Assembly: GCA_020631815.1 (NCBI GenBank)
Contig: JACKGW010000004.1
Span: 186,001-250,000 of the forward strand
Direction of reading: 5' to 3'
Length of the DNA stretch: 64,000 nt
Origin: Planctomycetota bacterium
GTDB taxonomy: Bacteria; Planctomycetota; PLA2; JAEUHO01
Of the stretch, positions 52,128 to 61,130 are shown piece by piece. The notes beneath the pieces were generated by a model, which was not told where the DNA came from, ran no database searches, and saw only the letters and a program-made list of their open reading frames with translations. Position numbers and translations under genes: made by a program. Numbering within the stretch: the first letter of the stretch is position 1; the number at the start of each line of letters is the position of its first letter.

Positions 52128-55100
52128 AGATCTTCTCCATGTGCTGCGCGTAGTGGAGCGGCTCACTGCGGCGGTAGGCTTCGACGCGGATGAGGTACGA
52201 GCCCTTGGGCAGCTTCGAGTCGGGCGTAACCCAGATGTAGGTCTCGTCACCCAAGGGATTGAGATCCGACAGCGTCTTCGACGAGTCGGGGGCGTCCGCA
52301 GCGTCGTCCCAGGGCAGGATGCCCAGCTGGATGGGGCTGTCGTCCAGCATGTTGATCCACGACGCGCCGCCGTCCTTGCTGTAGCAGGGCACGTAGACGA
52401 GATCCGATTCCGCCTCGGCGAACGAGTCCGCGTAGCTCTGCGTGTACTTGAGCCCGTCCCAGCGCTTCCACTCGACGGACCAGATGAGCGGGATGACGCT
52501 CGGCAGCTCCAGCTCGGTGAGCAGGGTGGGTGTCCGGATCTGGATCCGCGGCAGCTGCTTGATCCGGTTGGGCGCACTCACGCCGCCGGCGAAGTAGCTG
52601 TGAATCAGGGACAGCATGCTGTAGCGGGCGATGAAGGCCGAGCCGCTCTCCAACGTGCGGTCGATGCCATTCACCACGACGTAGCCACCGCGTGGGCTCG
52701 CACCCGGCTCGCGAAGGCGAACCAGCGCACTCCCCATGCTGCCGATTTGGTGGTCGTAGAAGCGACGCACGACCGCTGCCGAGAACCGCGGGTACTCCGT
52801 GGTGTAGGAGAACTCGGGGCCGGTCCCGCCGCTGTAGTTGGCGTTCAGGGCGAACGGGCGGCTGATGAGCGCTGTGCTGGGCAGCGGGAAGTTGTAGTTG
52901 TCGGCCAGCTGCGGACCATCGTCCACCAAGTTGCCGCTCTGACCGTCGGCGTACTGGTGGTGGAAGGTCGACGAGCTCGTACCGATGTTGAAAAGCGACG
53001 TGCAGCCCTCGTCCGCCAGGCGCGCAAACACGTTGGAGAAGCGCGTGCCACGAGGCAGCTGCGAGGTGGTCACGTCACCGCGCCTCATGAGCCGGAAGGC
53101 GTCCGCCGCCGGAGTTGCCGAGGCCTTCAGGTTGCCCCAGGGCGCCCACTCCGACGCGTACGCCACGTCGGGATAGAGCTCACCAATCCACGGCTTGCTC
53201 CACCAGTAGCCGGTACCGGCCCGGAAGCTGCTGTCACCGCCCAGCGTGCTGCGGACGTACTTCAGGCTGCCCCGCAAGCTGCTGGTTCCGTTGTCGGGGA
53301 TGATCGTGTTCTCGTAGACGCTGCCCGTCAGCCCGAACGGCGTACCGTCCATCGGGATGCTGTCGTTGAAGCCGTTGGCCGCGTCGTAGCCGACGTCGCC
53401 GCCGACTGACAGGTAGTAGTACGAGAAGCCCGTCAGCGTCGTGTAGATGGCCTCGGTCCGCACGACGGCGTACCGCAGCCACGAGAGCAGACGCGGCACG
53501 TCGAGCGAGCTGCCGCGATTGCCTTGCCACGCGTGGCGGAGGCGGGCGCCGTCGAGGCCCGGCCAGTCACTCCAGACGTTTCCGCTGTCCACGAGGTCGT
53601 CGAAGAACCAGTTGTAGCCGTTGGGGCTGGTCGCTCCGTAACGGTCGCAGTCGGCGTAGGGCATGTGACGCGGGTCGCCCTGGAACTGGTAGCGCTCGCT
53701 GAACGGGATGTCGTCGACCGAGTCCGTGTACCAGGCGAACGTCGCACTCTTGTTGGCTGGCTGGTTGCGCGTGGGCCACAGCGTGCCCGTGCTCGCATCG
53801 TGGCCCCAGCGGGTCTCGAGGCGCACGACGCGGTCAACGGCGTCGCCGTCGCTACCGCCGGGCGTGGAGGCAAAGCCCGTGCGCAGGGAGCTCGGTGACA
53901 TCGAAATGCGCCAACGCGCCGTGTTCTTGGGCACGTAGGTCGTGTCGTAGAGGTCGCGTGCGAACCGATCGCCCCCAGACGCGGTGCTCGCGGGCATCGG
54001 GCAGGGGATGTAGTCCATCTCGTACAGACGTCGGTCGGCGGGTAGGCCGCGCCCTGTGGTGCTGTCGTGCCCTGTCTCCAGCGGCGTGCCGTAGAGCCAG
54101 AGCAGGGTCTGCGTACCGTCGTAGCGGATGTCGAACCACATCTCGCCTCGGTGGTACCCGCCGTCGTGAACGCCGTTGCCGTTGCCGTCCACGAGCGGCT
54201 CGGCGGCGTCCCACGTGCCGTCACCGTCCACGTCGAGGAAGGGCTCGCCGTACTGGCTGACGTACGTGCTCACCTGCGAGGCGTTGCTGGCGTCGTAGGT
54301 GACGGGGTCCCAAGGCTGCCAGGCCGGCGCGGGCGAAACCGTCGGGAGATCACGCACGCCGTTGCCATTGACATCCCAGTAGGGCTCTTCGGCGTCCCAG
54401 CGGCCGTTGCCGTTGGTGTCCGTGTACGTCTCTTCGGGCGCGTTCGTGTCGAACTGGCCGTCGCCGTCGTAGTCGGCGGCCAGTGGCTCGCTGACGGCCG
54501 TGTACACGCCGTCGCCGTCGAGGTCCGTGAACGGCTCCGAGGGATCCCTGCTGCCGTTGCCATCCAGGTCCAAGTAGACCTCGGCCACCTGCCTCCGCAG
54601 ATCGGCATTCGTATCGGTGAAGACGTCTGGGTAGCGCGCGGCTCGCGTCCAGTCGACATAGGGGTCTTGCGCGCTGTCGCCGTCTGCGTCGATGCCTCCA
54701 CTCAGGCGCTCGACCACGAGAGACGGGCTTGACGCGGCGTTGACCGACTGGTCGAAGCGTCCCCCCGGGATGGAGAGCATGATCGGCATGCTCGTGCTCC
54801 ATTCCGTGTCGTTGTTCCAGTCCTCGAAGGGCTCGCCCAGGTCGTAGGCTCCGTTGTTGTTGGAGTCCGTGAACGGCTCCTGCTGGGTCGTCAGCTTCTC
54901 CAGACCGGACACGCCCTGCCAGAGGGTCTTGTAGGCGTAGACGCGCCAGGCGATCTCTTGCGAGCTGGCCGGGCTGCCGGCGACGCGGATGGAGCGAAGC
55001 TTCTCGGGATGCGCCACGGCGCGCCAGCCCGCCTTCACGTCCGGGATCTTGGCCGCATCGCTGTAGTTGCGGACTGCGGGCATGGGGAGCAGCTCACCGT

Positions 55101-56253
55101 GCAGGTTGAGCAGGATGGCATTGTGGTACCGGTTGGGCTGCGCGATCATGCGATCAAGCAGCATGCGCCACGTGGGGATCTCGGGGTCTTCCTGACCCGC
55201 GGCCACGCGTGCGTCGAAGCGGGCTACCTCATCGGGGCTGCGCATGCAGTGGTTGTGCATGTCGGCCATGGCGAAGGGCACCGGGTTGCCGGCGTCCCAG
55301 GTGAGATCGCCGTCCAGGTCGCTCCACACCTCGCCGGGGTCCCGTCGCCCGTTGCCGTTGGCATCGGTGTAGGGCTCCATCGGCTCCATGTCGTTCTGGA
55401 ACGACGGGGCGAGCTCGCCATCGAGGTTGACGCGGGCCGCGAAGCGCTGGGCGACGTAGTAGCGCTGTGCGCTGCTGCCGTCCGGCATCCGCCCGGGGTA
55501 GACGTAGGCCCACGGCGTGGGATCCGTGCTGATGCGGGACTCGTTGGTGTAGGGCGCGTACTCGTCGTCGCGGCCGTAGCCGGACTTGGTGATCCAGTGG
55601 GTACGGAAGCGCAAGCCGGGGTTGCGACCTTCGAGATCCGTCAGCGTCGCCTCGACGAACGGCTGCATGGCGTCCATGAACACCCACCAGCCGGGCACGT
55701 TGTCGAGCGCCAGGAGGTACACGTCGTAGACCTGGGTGCTGGGGAACGAGTCGCCGATCGTGCGGATCACGCCGGAGACTTCCGCCATCTTCTCACCCGG
55801 GTCTACATCACCGAATCGGCGTCGGAAGACCCGCACGGTGCAGATGCGCAGGTCGCGCGTGTTGACCGTGGGGAAGCGGCGCACGGAGATCTGGCGCTGC
55901 CACGACCAGACGCCCTGGTTGTTCGTGTTGCCCGATGCAGCGTGCTCCGGGTGGAGGAACGAGCCGGGATCATTGGGGTCCGGCTGGATGGTCAGGTTGG
56001 GGCGCCACGAGACGCCGTCGTCGAACCCGTCCAGGTCCGCCGCCACCTCACCCTCGCCACCTTCCACGTACGCACGTAGCTCGGCCAGGATCGAGAGGGC
56101 CTTCTGGCGGGCGAAGATGCGGTCCTGGGACCAGTCCGCCCGCTGCGTTCCGCGCGTGACATGCGCAGCAGCGGCCATGGCTGCCAACGCGACGAGGGCA
56201 GCTGCGATCAGCAGCTCGATGAAGCTGAAACCGTTCGGGCGACGGCGCATCAA
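52114..56253 (-). CDS. Giant pseudopilin with about ten calcium-type loops
   Basis: A 1379-residue protein. The N-terminus has a prepilin signal, NGFSFIELLIAAALVALAAM, with Glu at +5 after the Gly. The rest is extracytoplasmic and far longer than normal pseudopilins (about 150-350 residues). Between roughly residues 290 and 720 it carries repeated Asp-rich loops such as DANGNGRRDPGE, DSNNNGAYDLGE, DLDGNGSRDPSE, DYDGDGQFD, DTNGNGRWDAEE and DVDGDGTWDAAE, like EF-hand/dockerin or thrombospondin-type-3 calcium sites. The C-terminal third is rich in Tyr, Trp and Asn. It starts in a 4-base overlap with the previous gene. Probably a surface or secretion-tip protein. Confidence 0.8.
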   Translation of the reverse strand: MMRRRPNGFSFIELLIAAALVALAAMAAAAHVTRGTQRADWSQDRIFARQKALSILAELRAYVEGGEGEVAADLDGFDDGVSWRPNLTIQPDPNDPGSFLHPEHAASGNTNNQGVWSWQRQISVRRFPTVNTRDLRICTVRVFRRRFGDVDPGEKMAEVSGVIRTIGDSFPSTQVYDVYLLALDNVPGWWVFMDAMQPFVEATLTDLEGRNPGLRFRTHWITKSGYGRDDEYAPYTNESRISTDPTPWAYVYPGRMPDGSSAQRYYVAQRFAARVNLDGELAPSFQNDMEPMEPYTDANGNGRRDPGEVWSDLDGDLTWDAGNPVPFAMADMHNHCMRSPDEVARFDARVAAGQEDPEIPTWRMLLDRMIAQPNRYHNAILLNLHGELLPMPAVRNYSDAAKIPDVKAGWRAVAHPEKLRSIRVAGSPASSQEIAWRVYAYKTLWQGVSGLEKLTTQQEPFTDSNNNGAYDLGEPFEDWNNDTEWSTSMPIMLSIPGGRFDQSVNAASSPSLVVERLSGGIDADGDSAQDPYVDWTRAARYPDVFTDTNADLRRQVAEVYLDLDGNGSRDPSEPFTDLDGDGVYTAVSEPLAADYDGDGQFDTNAPEETYTDTNGNGRWDAEEPYWDVNGNGVRDLPTVSPAPAWQPWDPVTYDASNASQVSTYVSQYGEPFLDVDGDGTWDAAEPLVDGNGNGVHDGGYHRGEMWFDIRYDGTQTLLWLYGTPLETGHDSTTGRGLPADRRLYEMDYIPCPMPASTASGGDRFARDLYDTTYVPKNTARWRISMSPSSLRTGFASTPGGSDGDAVDRVVRLETRWGHDASTGTLWPTRNQPANKSATFAWYTDSVDDIPFSERYQFQGDPRHMPYADCDRYGATSPNGYNWFFDDLVDSGNVWSDWPGLDGARLRHAWQGNRGSSLDVPRLLSWLRYAVVRTEAIYTTLTGFSYYYLSVGGDVGYDAANGFNDSIPMDGTPFGLTGSVYENTIIPDNGTSSLRGSLKYVRSTLGGDSSFRAGTGYWWSKPWIGELYPDVAYASEWAPWGNLKASATPAADAFRLMRRGDVTTSQLPRGTRFSNVFARLADEGCTSLFNIGTSSSTFHHQYADGQSGNLVDDGPQLADNYNFPLPSTALISRPFALNANYSGGTGPEFSYTTEYPRFSAAVVRRFYDHQIGSMGSALVRLREPGASPRGGYVVVNGIDRTLESGSAFIARYSMLSLIHSYFAGGVSAPNRIKQLPRIQIRTPTLLTELELPSVIPLIWSVEWKRWDGLKYTQSYADSFAEAESDLVYVPCYSKDGGASWINMLDDSPIQLGILPWDDAADAPDSSKTLSDLNPLGDETYIWVTPDSKLPKGSYLIRVEAYRRSEPLHYAQHMEKIYVNR

Positions 56254-57542
56254 GCACCTCCCGGCGAGGGACGGGGGTTGTCTCCCCCGTCGACACGATG
56301 GATGGCCTGGGTAAAGCGGTACTGCCCCAGGTTCTGGAGCAGGCGCCGGACGACGTCGTCGTCCTGTTGCAGCTCGACGTGGTCACCGCCAAGCCCGCGG
56401 AGGTCGGCTCGTCCCCCGACGATCACGGTCCCCGTCAGCAGGGCAGGGGCGCGGACCGTGAGGTCGCCGCCGACCCAGAGGACGCCACCGAAGAAGCTGT
56501 TGCTTCCGGTGGCGATCGTGCAATTGCCCGTCACGACCACGATGGCCGTCCCCCGCAGGGGACGCGCGTCGTCGAACGTTGCGTCCCCTTCGATGACCAC
56601 GAGCGAAAGGGGCGGCAGGGGGTTCGGCAGGTCGGACGCGTCTTCCGTGGCGTAGGCCGCCGCGGCGCGCACGCCCGAGAGGTCCGTGCCGAACACGCTC
56701 TCCAGCGAAACGCTCAACCCCGGGCTCGAGGTCTGCCCCGGGCTTCCGGATACCTGCGATCCGCTGAGCAGCGTTGCCGTGCCTGTGCTCGAGGGGTAGG
56801 CGATGCCGGCGCCCGGATCGCCGTGAATGCTCACGCGCGCGCCGACGGTCACACGATCCCCACGCGCAGCGCAGAGCGATGCCGACGCGGGCATGCGGAT
56901 GGCCATGCGCCGAATCTCGGTTGCCACCAGGGCACGCGCGATGCGGGTGTTCTTCCCCGTCCCAAGCGGTGCATTCTCGAGCTTTCGGTAGATCGCACCG
57001 TCGCTCTCGATGCGCCAGACGATGCCCGTGCCCGCTACCGAGCGTTCCGCACTGACATCGCGGACACCGCTGGCCTCATCCCTCCGGCCGTTGCCGTTGT
57101 CGTCGACGAAGGCCTCGCCCACGTCGTAGCGCCCGTCGCCGTCGTCGTCCGTGAACGACTCGGCCGCTCGTCCGATGCGAACCTCGTAGCGGGCCCACAG
57201 CCGCGGGGCCACTTCGTAGCTGCGCACCAAGCCCAGGTCCGTATCGTCGGTCTCGTTGATGGGCGGGTCAGCCGAGAGGTCACGACGAGGCGCGAAGTCC
57301 GTCACCGGCTGGTCGGTCTGACGGCGAAACCAGGCCAGGGCATCCACGATGCCCGCCTCGGCCACGTCACGGGCGTGGGCCGGGGCCGCGGCCTCGTATG
57401 TGGAGAGGTCTTCGAGAGCCTTCTGGCGGTCCAGCGAGGCGACGATGATGCCGCCTAGCGTGACCAGCACGAGGCTGACCCAGACCAGGGCCAGACCTCG
57501 CTCGGAGCGGGAGCGAGAAGGGAGGGGAGCGAGCGTCGTCAT
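56250..57542 (-). CDS. PilX/GspK-like pseudopilin with calcium loops, paralogue A
   Basis: A 430-residue protein. The start is ATG 57542; upstream in-frame residues are shadow-like. The signal reads RSERGLALVWVSLVLVTLGG: cleavage after Gly without Glu at +5, as in GspK and PilX. Two calcium-type loops follow (DDDGDGRYDVGE and DDNGNGRRDEAS). The C-terminal part is beta-helical with TGNCTIATGSNSFFGGVLWV and LTVRAPALLTGTVIVGG, resembling polymer-forming (bactofilin-like) repeats. It shares this order with the gene upstream and is probably a tandem duplicate. Confidence 0.75.
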   Translation of the reverse strand: MTTLAPLPSRSRSERGLALVWVSLVLVTLGGIIVASLDRQKALEDLSTYEAAAPAHARDVAEAGIVDALAWFRRQTDQPVTDFAPRRDLSADPPINETDDTDLGLVRSYEVAPRLWARYEVRIGRAAESFTDDDGDGRYDVGEAFVDDNGNGRRDEASGVRDVSAERSVAGTGIVWRIESDGAIYRKLENAPLGTGKNTRIARALVATEIRRMAIRMPASASLCAARGDRVTVGARVSIHGDPGAGIAYPSSTGTATLLSGSQVSGSPGQTSSPGLSVSLESVFGTDLSGVRAAAAYATEDASDLPNPLPPLSLVVIEGDATFDDARPLRGTAIVVVTGNCTIATGSNSFFGGVLWVGGDLTVRAPALLTGTVIVGGRADLRGLGGDHVELQQDDDVVRRLLQNLGQYRFTQAIHRVDGGDNPRPSPGGA

Positions 57543-57686
57543 GAGCCGTGCGCGTCCTGCTGCCCCCCCGGTGGCGGACCCGCGGCGCGGGCCCCCAGGA
57601 CCATCGACGCTTTCACGGACCAAACTTGAGCGCTTCCGCGCCCACCGGCGCCCGGGTCACGAGGTCCGTCTCGGCGGGCGATCAGG

Positions 57687-59318
57687 TCACTTGTTCTTGC
57701 CGTTGCCGTTCGTGAACCCGTCAAAGTAGGTGTCGCGCACGTAGCGTCCGCCACGGACGACGTTGTTTCCAGGGCCGCCGCGGTTGTCCGTGCTCGACGT
57801 GCTCGTACCGTCGTAGGCTTGGCCCTCCGGCACGATCACTTCCTCGACCCGGGTCGTGTCCGCCCAGCCGTTCCAGTCGCGCGAGACCTGACCGACCGCA
57901 TCGAGATACGTGAGGCCCACTGCCGTGTAGCCGCCATCGGACAGCAAGACCATGCCGTTCAGGGACAGCGGGTCCATGCCGGGGCGGTAGACCGTCTTGC
58001 TCTCGCGGTAGCGGCTCATCTTGGAGATGAGGTCGTTGACGAGGTCGATGTCGAACTCGATCTCGGCGTAGTCACCTCCGGTGCCGAGCAACGTCGCGTC
58101 GCCCGTGACGATCACGGAGCCGCGGACGTAGGCAGGCGCCTTCATCTCGAGATGGCCATCCACGAACAGCAGCCCCGAGAAGAACGAGTTGTTGCCGCTC
58201 TCCAAGGTGCAGTTGCCGCGCACCACGACCACGCCCGTGCCGCGCAGCGGGTGGTTGTCGTCGAACACGACGTCCCCGTCGATCGTCACGAGCACGCCGT
58301 TTCCGATGTTCTGCGGCAGGCTCGAGATGTCGCGCACGGCCAGGTCGGCCATGGAGCGGAGGCTGTCGAACGGCACGCCGAACACGTCTTCGAGGGTGCC
58401 GTAGTAGCTGGGAATCGGAGCCAGGCCGCCGATCACGTCCGCGGGGCGGATGATCAACGGGTGGCCCGTCAGGTCGGCGTACGCAATGGCCGTTGCACCC
58501 GGAGCGCGCAGTCGCCCGCGGTTCTGGATATGCGTACGGTTGCCCTGGTCGACCACGAGGGCTCCTTCCGCGGGAAGGCGGATGCCCAGCCGTCGCACCT
58601 CCTGGCAGAGCGTGAGCTGGGCCATGCGCCGGTTGGGCGACTGGTCCATGGCCAGGTCCTTGCGCGGCCAGTAGTAGACCTCCGCCTCGCACTGCAGCTC
58701 CCAGACGCTGCCGGCGAGGATCGAGCCGCGCGAGACCGACGTGTCTCGGCAGCCGCTGGCGGCATCCCAGCTTCCGTTGCCGTTGACGTCCGTGAAGGTC
58801 TCGCCCGTGTTCCAGCGTCCATCGGCGTCGTCGTCCACGAAGGGCTCGGCAGGAGACTCGGGTCGGCAGATGTACCGGGCCCAGAGGTTCTCGGAGATCT
58901 CGAAGGAGCGCGTGAGCCCCACGTCGGGATCGTCGGTCTCGTTCACGACGTCCTCGACGGCAGTGACGACCGGGATCTCCGAGAGGAAGCCGCCCACGGG
59001 CTCCGCCACGTAGGCGGGGCGCTCGATGCCGATGCGCAGCGGCTGGAACGTCGTGACGGGCTGGGCGGTCTGGCGACGCAGCCACGCGTAGGCGTCGACG
59101 AGGCCGGCACGAGCCACCTCGTACACCTGGCCACGCGCCTCCCACTCGAGCTGGCTCACGTCGTCCATGGCCTTCACGCGGTCGGTGCCGGCGAGGATGA
59201 TGCCGGCGACGAGCATGACCGTGAGGCTGGCCCAGATGAGCACGACACCCCGTTCCGAACGGCGTACGGGGCGGCGGAGATCGCCGGCGGAGCCGACGTC
59301 AGTAGGCAGTGCGGTCAC
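57687..59318 (-). CDS. PilX/GspK-like pseudopilin with calcium loops, paralogue B
   Basis: A 543-residue protein from GTG 59318 (TALPTDVGSAGDLRR). It has the signal RSERGVVLIWASLTVMLVAG, also without Glu at +5, loops DDDADGRWNTGE and DVNGNGSWDAAS, and the beta-helical zone RGNCTLESGNNSFFSGLLFV with APAYVRGSVIVTGDATLLG. Similarity to paralogue A is close through these parts; this copy has an extra C-terminal domain (about residues 440-543) ending in a Gly/Asn/Lys-rich tail. It is the first gene of the set, divergent from the VIT1-family gene. The gap to paralogue A is 144 bp. Confidence 0.75.
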   Translation of the reverse strand: MTALPTDVGSAGDLRRPVRRSERGVVLIWASLTVMLVAGIILAGTDRVKAMDDVSQLEWEARGQVYEVARAGLVDAYAWLRRQTAQPVTTFQPLRIGIERPAYVAEPVGGFLSEIPVVTAVEDVVNETDDPDVGLTRSFEISENLWARYICRPESPAEPFVDDDADGRWNTGETFTDVNGNGSWDAASGCRDTSVSRGSILAGSVWELQCEAEVYYWPRKDLAMDQSPNRRMAQLTLCQEVRRLGIRLPAEGALVVDQGNRTHIQNRGRLRAPGATAIAYADLTGHPLIIRPADVIGGLAPIPSYYGTLEDVFGVPFDSLRSMADLAVRDISSLPQNIGNGVLVTIDGDVVFDDNHPLRGTGVVVVRGNCTLESGNNSFFSGLLFVDGHLEMKAPAYVRGSVIVTGDATLLGTGGDYAEIEFDIDLVNDLISKMSRYRESKTVYRPGMDPLSLNGMVLLSDGGYTAVGLTYLDAVGQVSRDWNGWADTTRVEEVIVPEGQAYDGTSTSSTDNRGGPGNNVVRGGRYVRDTYFDGFTNGNGKNK

Positions 59319-59444
59319 GGGTCCCCCCCTGGGGAGCACCCACCACATCCGCCGGGGTCCCATCGGCCAGGGGACCTGACGGACTGAAGCGGAATTCGGG
59401 GAGACTCCTGGGGCGGCCCCTCGGCCCCCCGGAGATCCTCGCCC

Positions 59445-60140
59445 ATGCGGACGCACACCGAACGGCACCGCTCCGAGCGCATCGGCTGGCTGCGGGCCGC
59501 CGTGCTGGGCGCCAACGACGGCATCGTGTCGACCGCCAGCCTCGTGCTGGGCGTGGCCGCGGCGGAGAGCGGCCGCAGCGGCGTGATCGTGGCGGGCGTC
59601 GCCGGCCTCGTCGCCGGCGCGATGTCGATGGCCGCGGGCGAGTACGTGTCGGTCAGCAGCCAAGCGGACACGGAGAACGCCGACCTCGCCAAGGAGCGTC
59701 ACGAGCTGGCCACCGACCCCGACGGCGAGCACCGCGAGCTCTCGGGCATCTACCAACAGCGGGGCCTGGACCGCGACCTCGCCGACCAGGTCGCGACCCA
59801 GCTGATGGAGCACGATGCGCTCGGGGCGCATGCCCGCGACGAGCTCGGGCTCACTGAGATCCACGCGGCGCGGCCGCTGCAGGCTGCGCTTGCGTCCGCC
59901 GCCTCGTTCGCCGTGGGCGCCGCCTTGCCCTTGGGCTTGGTGGTCTTCGGCCCGGAGCGGGGACTCGTGCCGCTTGTTGCCGGTGGCTCGCTGGCGTTCT
60001 TGGCGTTGCTCGGCGGCATGGCGGCGCGTGCGGGCGGCGCTTCCATCGCGCGCGGTGCGTTCCGCGTGACGTTCTGGAGTGCGCTGGCCATGGCCGCCAC
60101 GATGGGCGTCGGCCACCTGTTTGGCGTCGCGACGGCCTGA
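59445..60140 (+). CDS. VIT1/CCC1 family iron/manganese transporter
   Basis: A 231-residue membrane protein with five helices. It shows GWLRAAVLGANDGIVSTASL, LVAGAMSMAAGEYVSVSSQA with the conserved Met and Gly positions, and a charged cytoplasmic metal-binding helical loop (about residues 75-140, EKER-type: KERHELATDPDGEHRELSG). It exports Fe2+ or Mn2+ from the cytoplasm in bacteria. Confidence 0.93.
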   Translation: MRTHTERHRSERIGWLRAAVLGANDGIVSTASLVLGVAAAESGRSGVIVAGVAGLVAGAMSMAAGEYVSVSSQADTENADLAKERHELATDPDGEHRELSGIYQQRGLDRDLADQVATQLMEHDALGAHARDELGLTEIHAARPLQAALASAASFAVGAALPLGLVVFGPERGLVPLVAGGSLAFLALLGGMAARAGGASIARGAFRVTFWSALAMAATMGVGHLFGVATA

Positions 60141-60149
60141 GCGCGAGCG

Positions 60150-61130
60150 TCAGGCGGTGAGCGCCTCGAGTGCGCGCTTCGTCTCGACGCGCACCATGCG
60201 CTTGCGCCACGAGTGCTCGTGGTCGGTGTTGTCGAGCGGGCGGGCCGGCTTCCACGCCGCCGCCGCGGCGGCGGCGATGCGGTCGGCGTCGGGCACCTCC
60301 CCCACCAACAGCTCTTCCGCGGCCGTGCAACGGATCGGGGACGAGCCCACGCCGTTGACCACGATGGCGACCTCGGCGACCCGGTCGCCGTCGCGGCGCA
60401 GCCGCACGGCCACGCCCGCCACGGGGAAGTCGAACGCCCCACGGCGACGCACCTTGCGGTACGTGCTGACCGCATCGCCCTGGGCCGGCACGATCAACGA
60501 GGCCAGCACCTCGTCCGGTCGCTTGGCGAGGTACTCGATACCGTCGTCGCGGAACAGGTCCCCCACCGGGACCTCGCGCTCGTCGTCCGGACCCACGAGG
60601 CGCGCCCTGGCGCCCAGCGCGATGAGCGCGGGCACGCCGTCGGACGAGTTCACGGCCCAGCAGCGCGGGCTGCTCGGCGCCACCCAGCACGTCGTGCCGT
60701 CGCACTTCATGCAGAAGTCGATGGCGCGGCGCCACTCCCACGTCTGGTTGTAGTAGTTGCAGCGCGTGTCGAGGCAGACGTTGCCGCCGATGGTGCCCAT
60801 GTTGCGCAGCACGGGCGTGCTGATGGTGGCCACGGCCTCGACCAGCGCCGGCGCCAAGCGGGCTGCGGCCGCATCGCGCTCCAGCGCGCGCAGCGTGGTG
60901 CCCGCGCCGATGACCACGTCGCCCTCCGGCGTGGAGGTGACGCCGGAGAAGCCCTCGACACCCGCCAGGCCCACGAGCGTGGACGCCTTCTGGTGGCGGC
61001 GCTTCATGTTGGGGAACAGGTCGGTGCCGCCGGCGACGACGCGCGCCGCGGGGCCTTCGCCCGCCAGGATGCGCACGACCTCGGCGAGGTCCTTCGGCGC
61101 GTGCCAGCGGAAGGGGGGAAGGCGCATCAT
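60150..61130 (-). CDS. 4-hydroxybenzoyl-CoA-reductase-like FAD subunit (beta type) with 4Fe-4S insert
   Basis: A 326-residue FAD subunit of a molybdenum hydroxylase: VVAGGTDLFPNMKRRHQ and MGTIGGNVCLDTRC are the FAD contacts. An insert carries cysteines at 124, 140, 148 and 157. Their spacing (16, 8, 9) equals that remembered for the [4Fe-4S]-ligating cysteines of the Thauera HcrB subunit. This cluster is a hallmark of reductases that run electrons towards the substrate. The start at 61130 overlaps the upstream stop (ATGA). A gene name is withheld because the substrate is not proven. Confidence 0.85.
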   Translation of the reverse strand: MMRLPPFRWHAPKDLAEVVRILAGEGPAARVVAGGTDLFPNMKRRHQKASTLVGLAGVEGFSGVTSTPEGDVVIGAGTTLRALERDAAAARLAPALVEAVATISTPVLRNMGTIGGNVCLDTRCNYYNQTWEWRRAIDFCMKCDGTTCWVAPSSPRCWAVNSSDGVPALIALGARARLVGPDDEREVPVGDLFRDDGIEYLAKRPDEVLASLIVPAQGDAVSTYRKVRRRGAFDFPVAGVAVRLRRDGDRVAEVAIVVNGVGSSPIRCTAAEELLVGEVPDADRIAAAAAAAWKPARPLDNTDHEHSWRKRMVRVETKRALEALTA

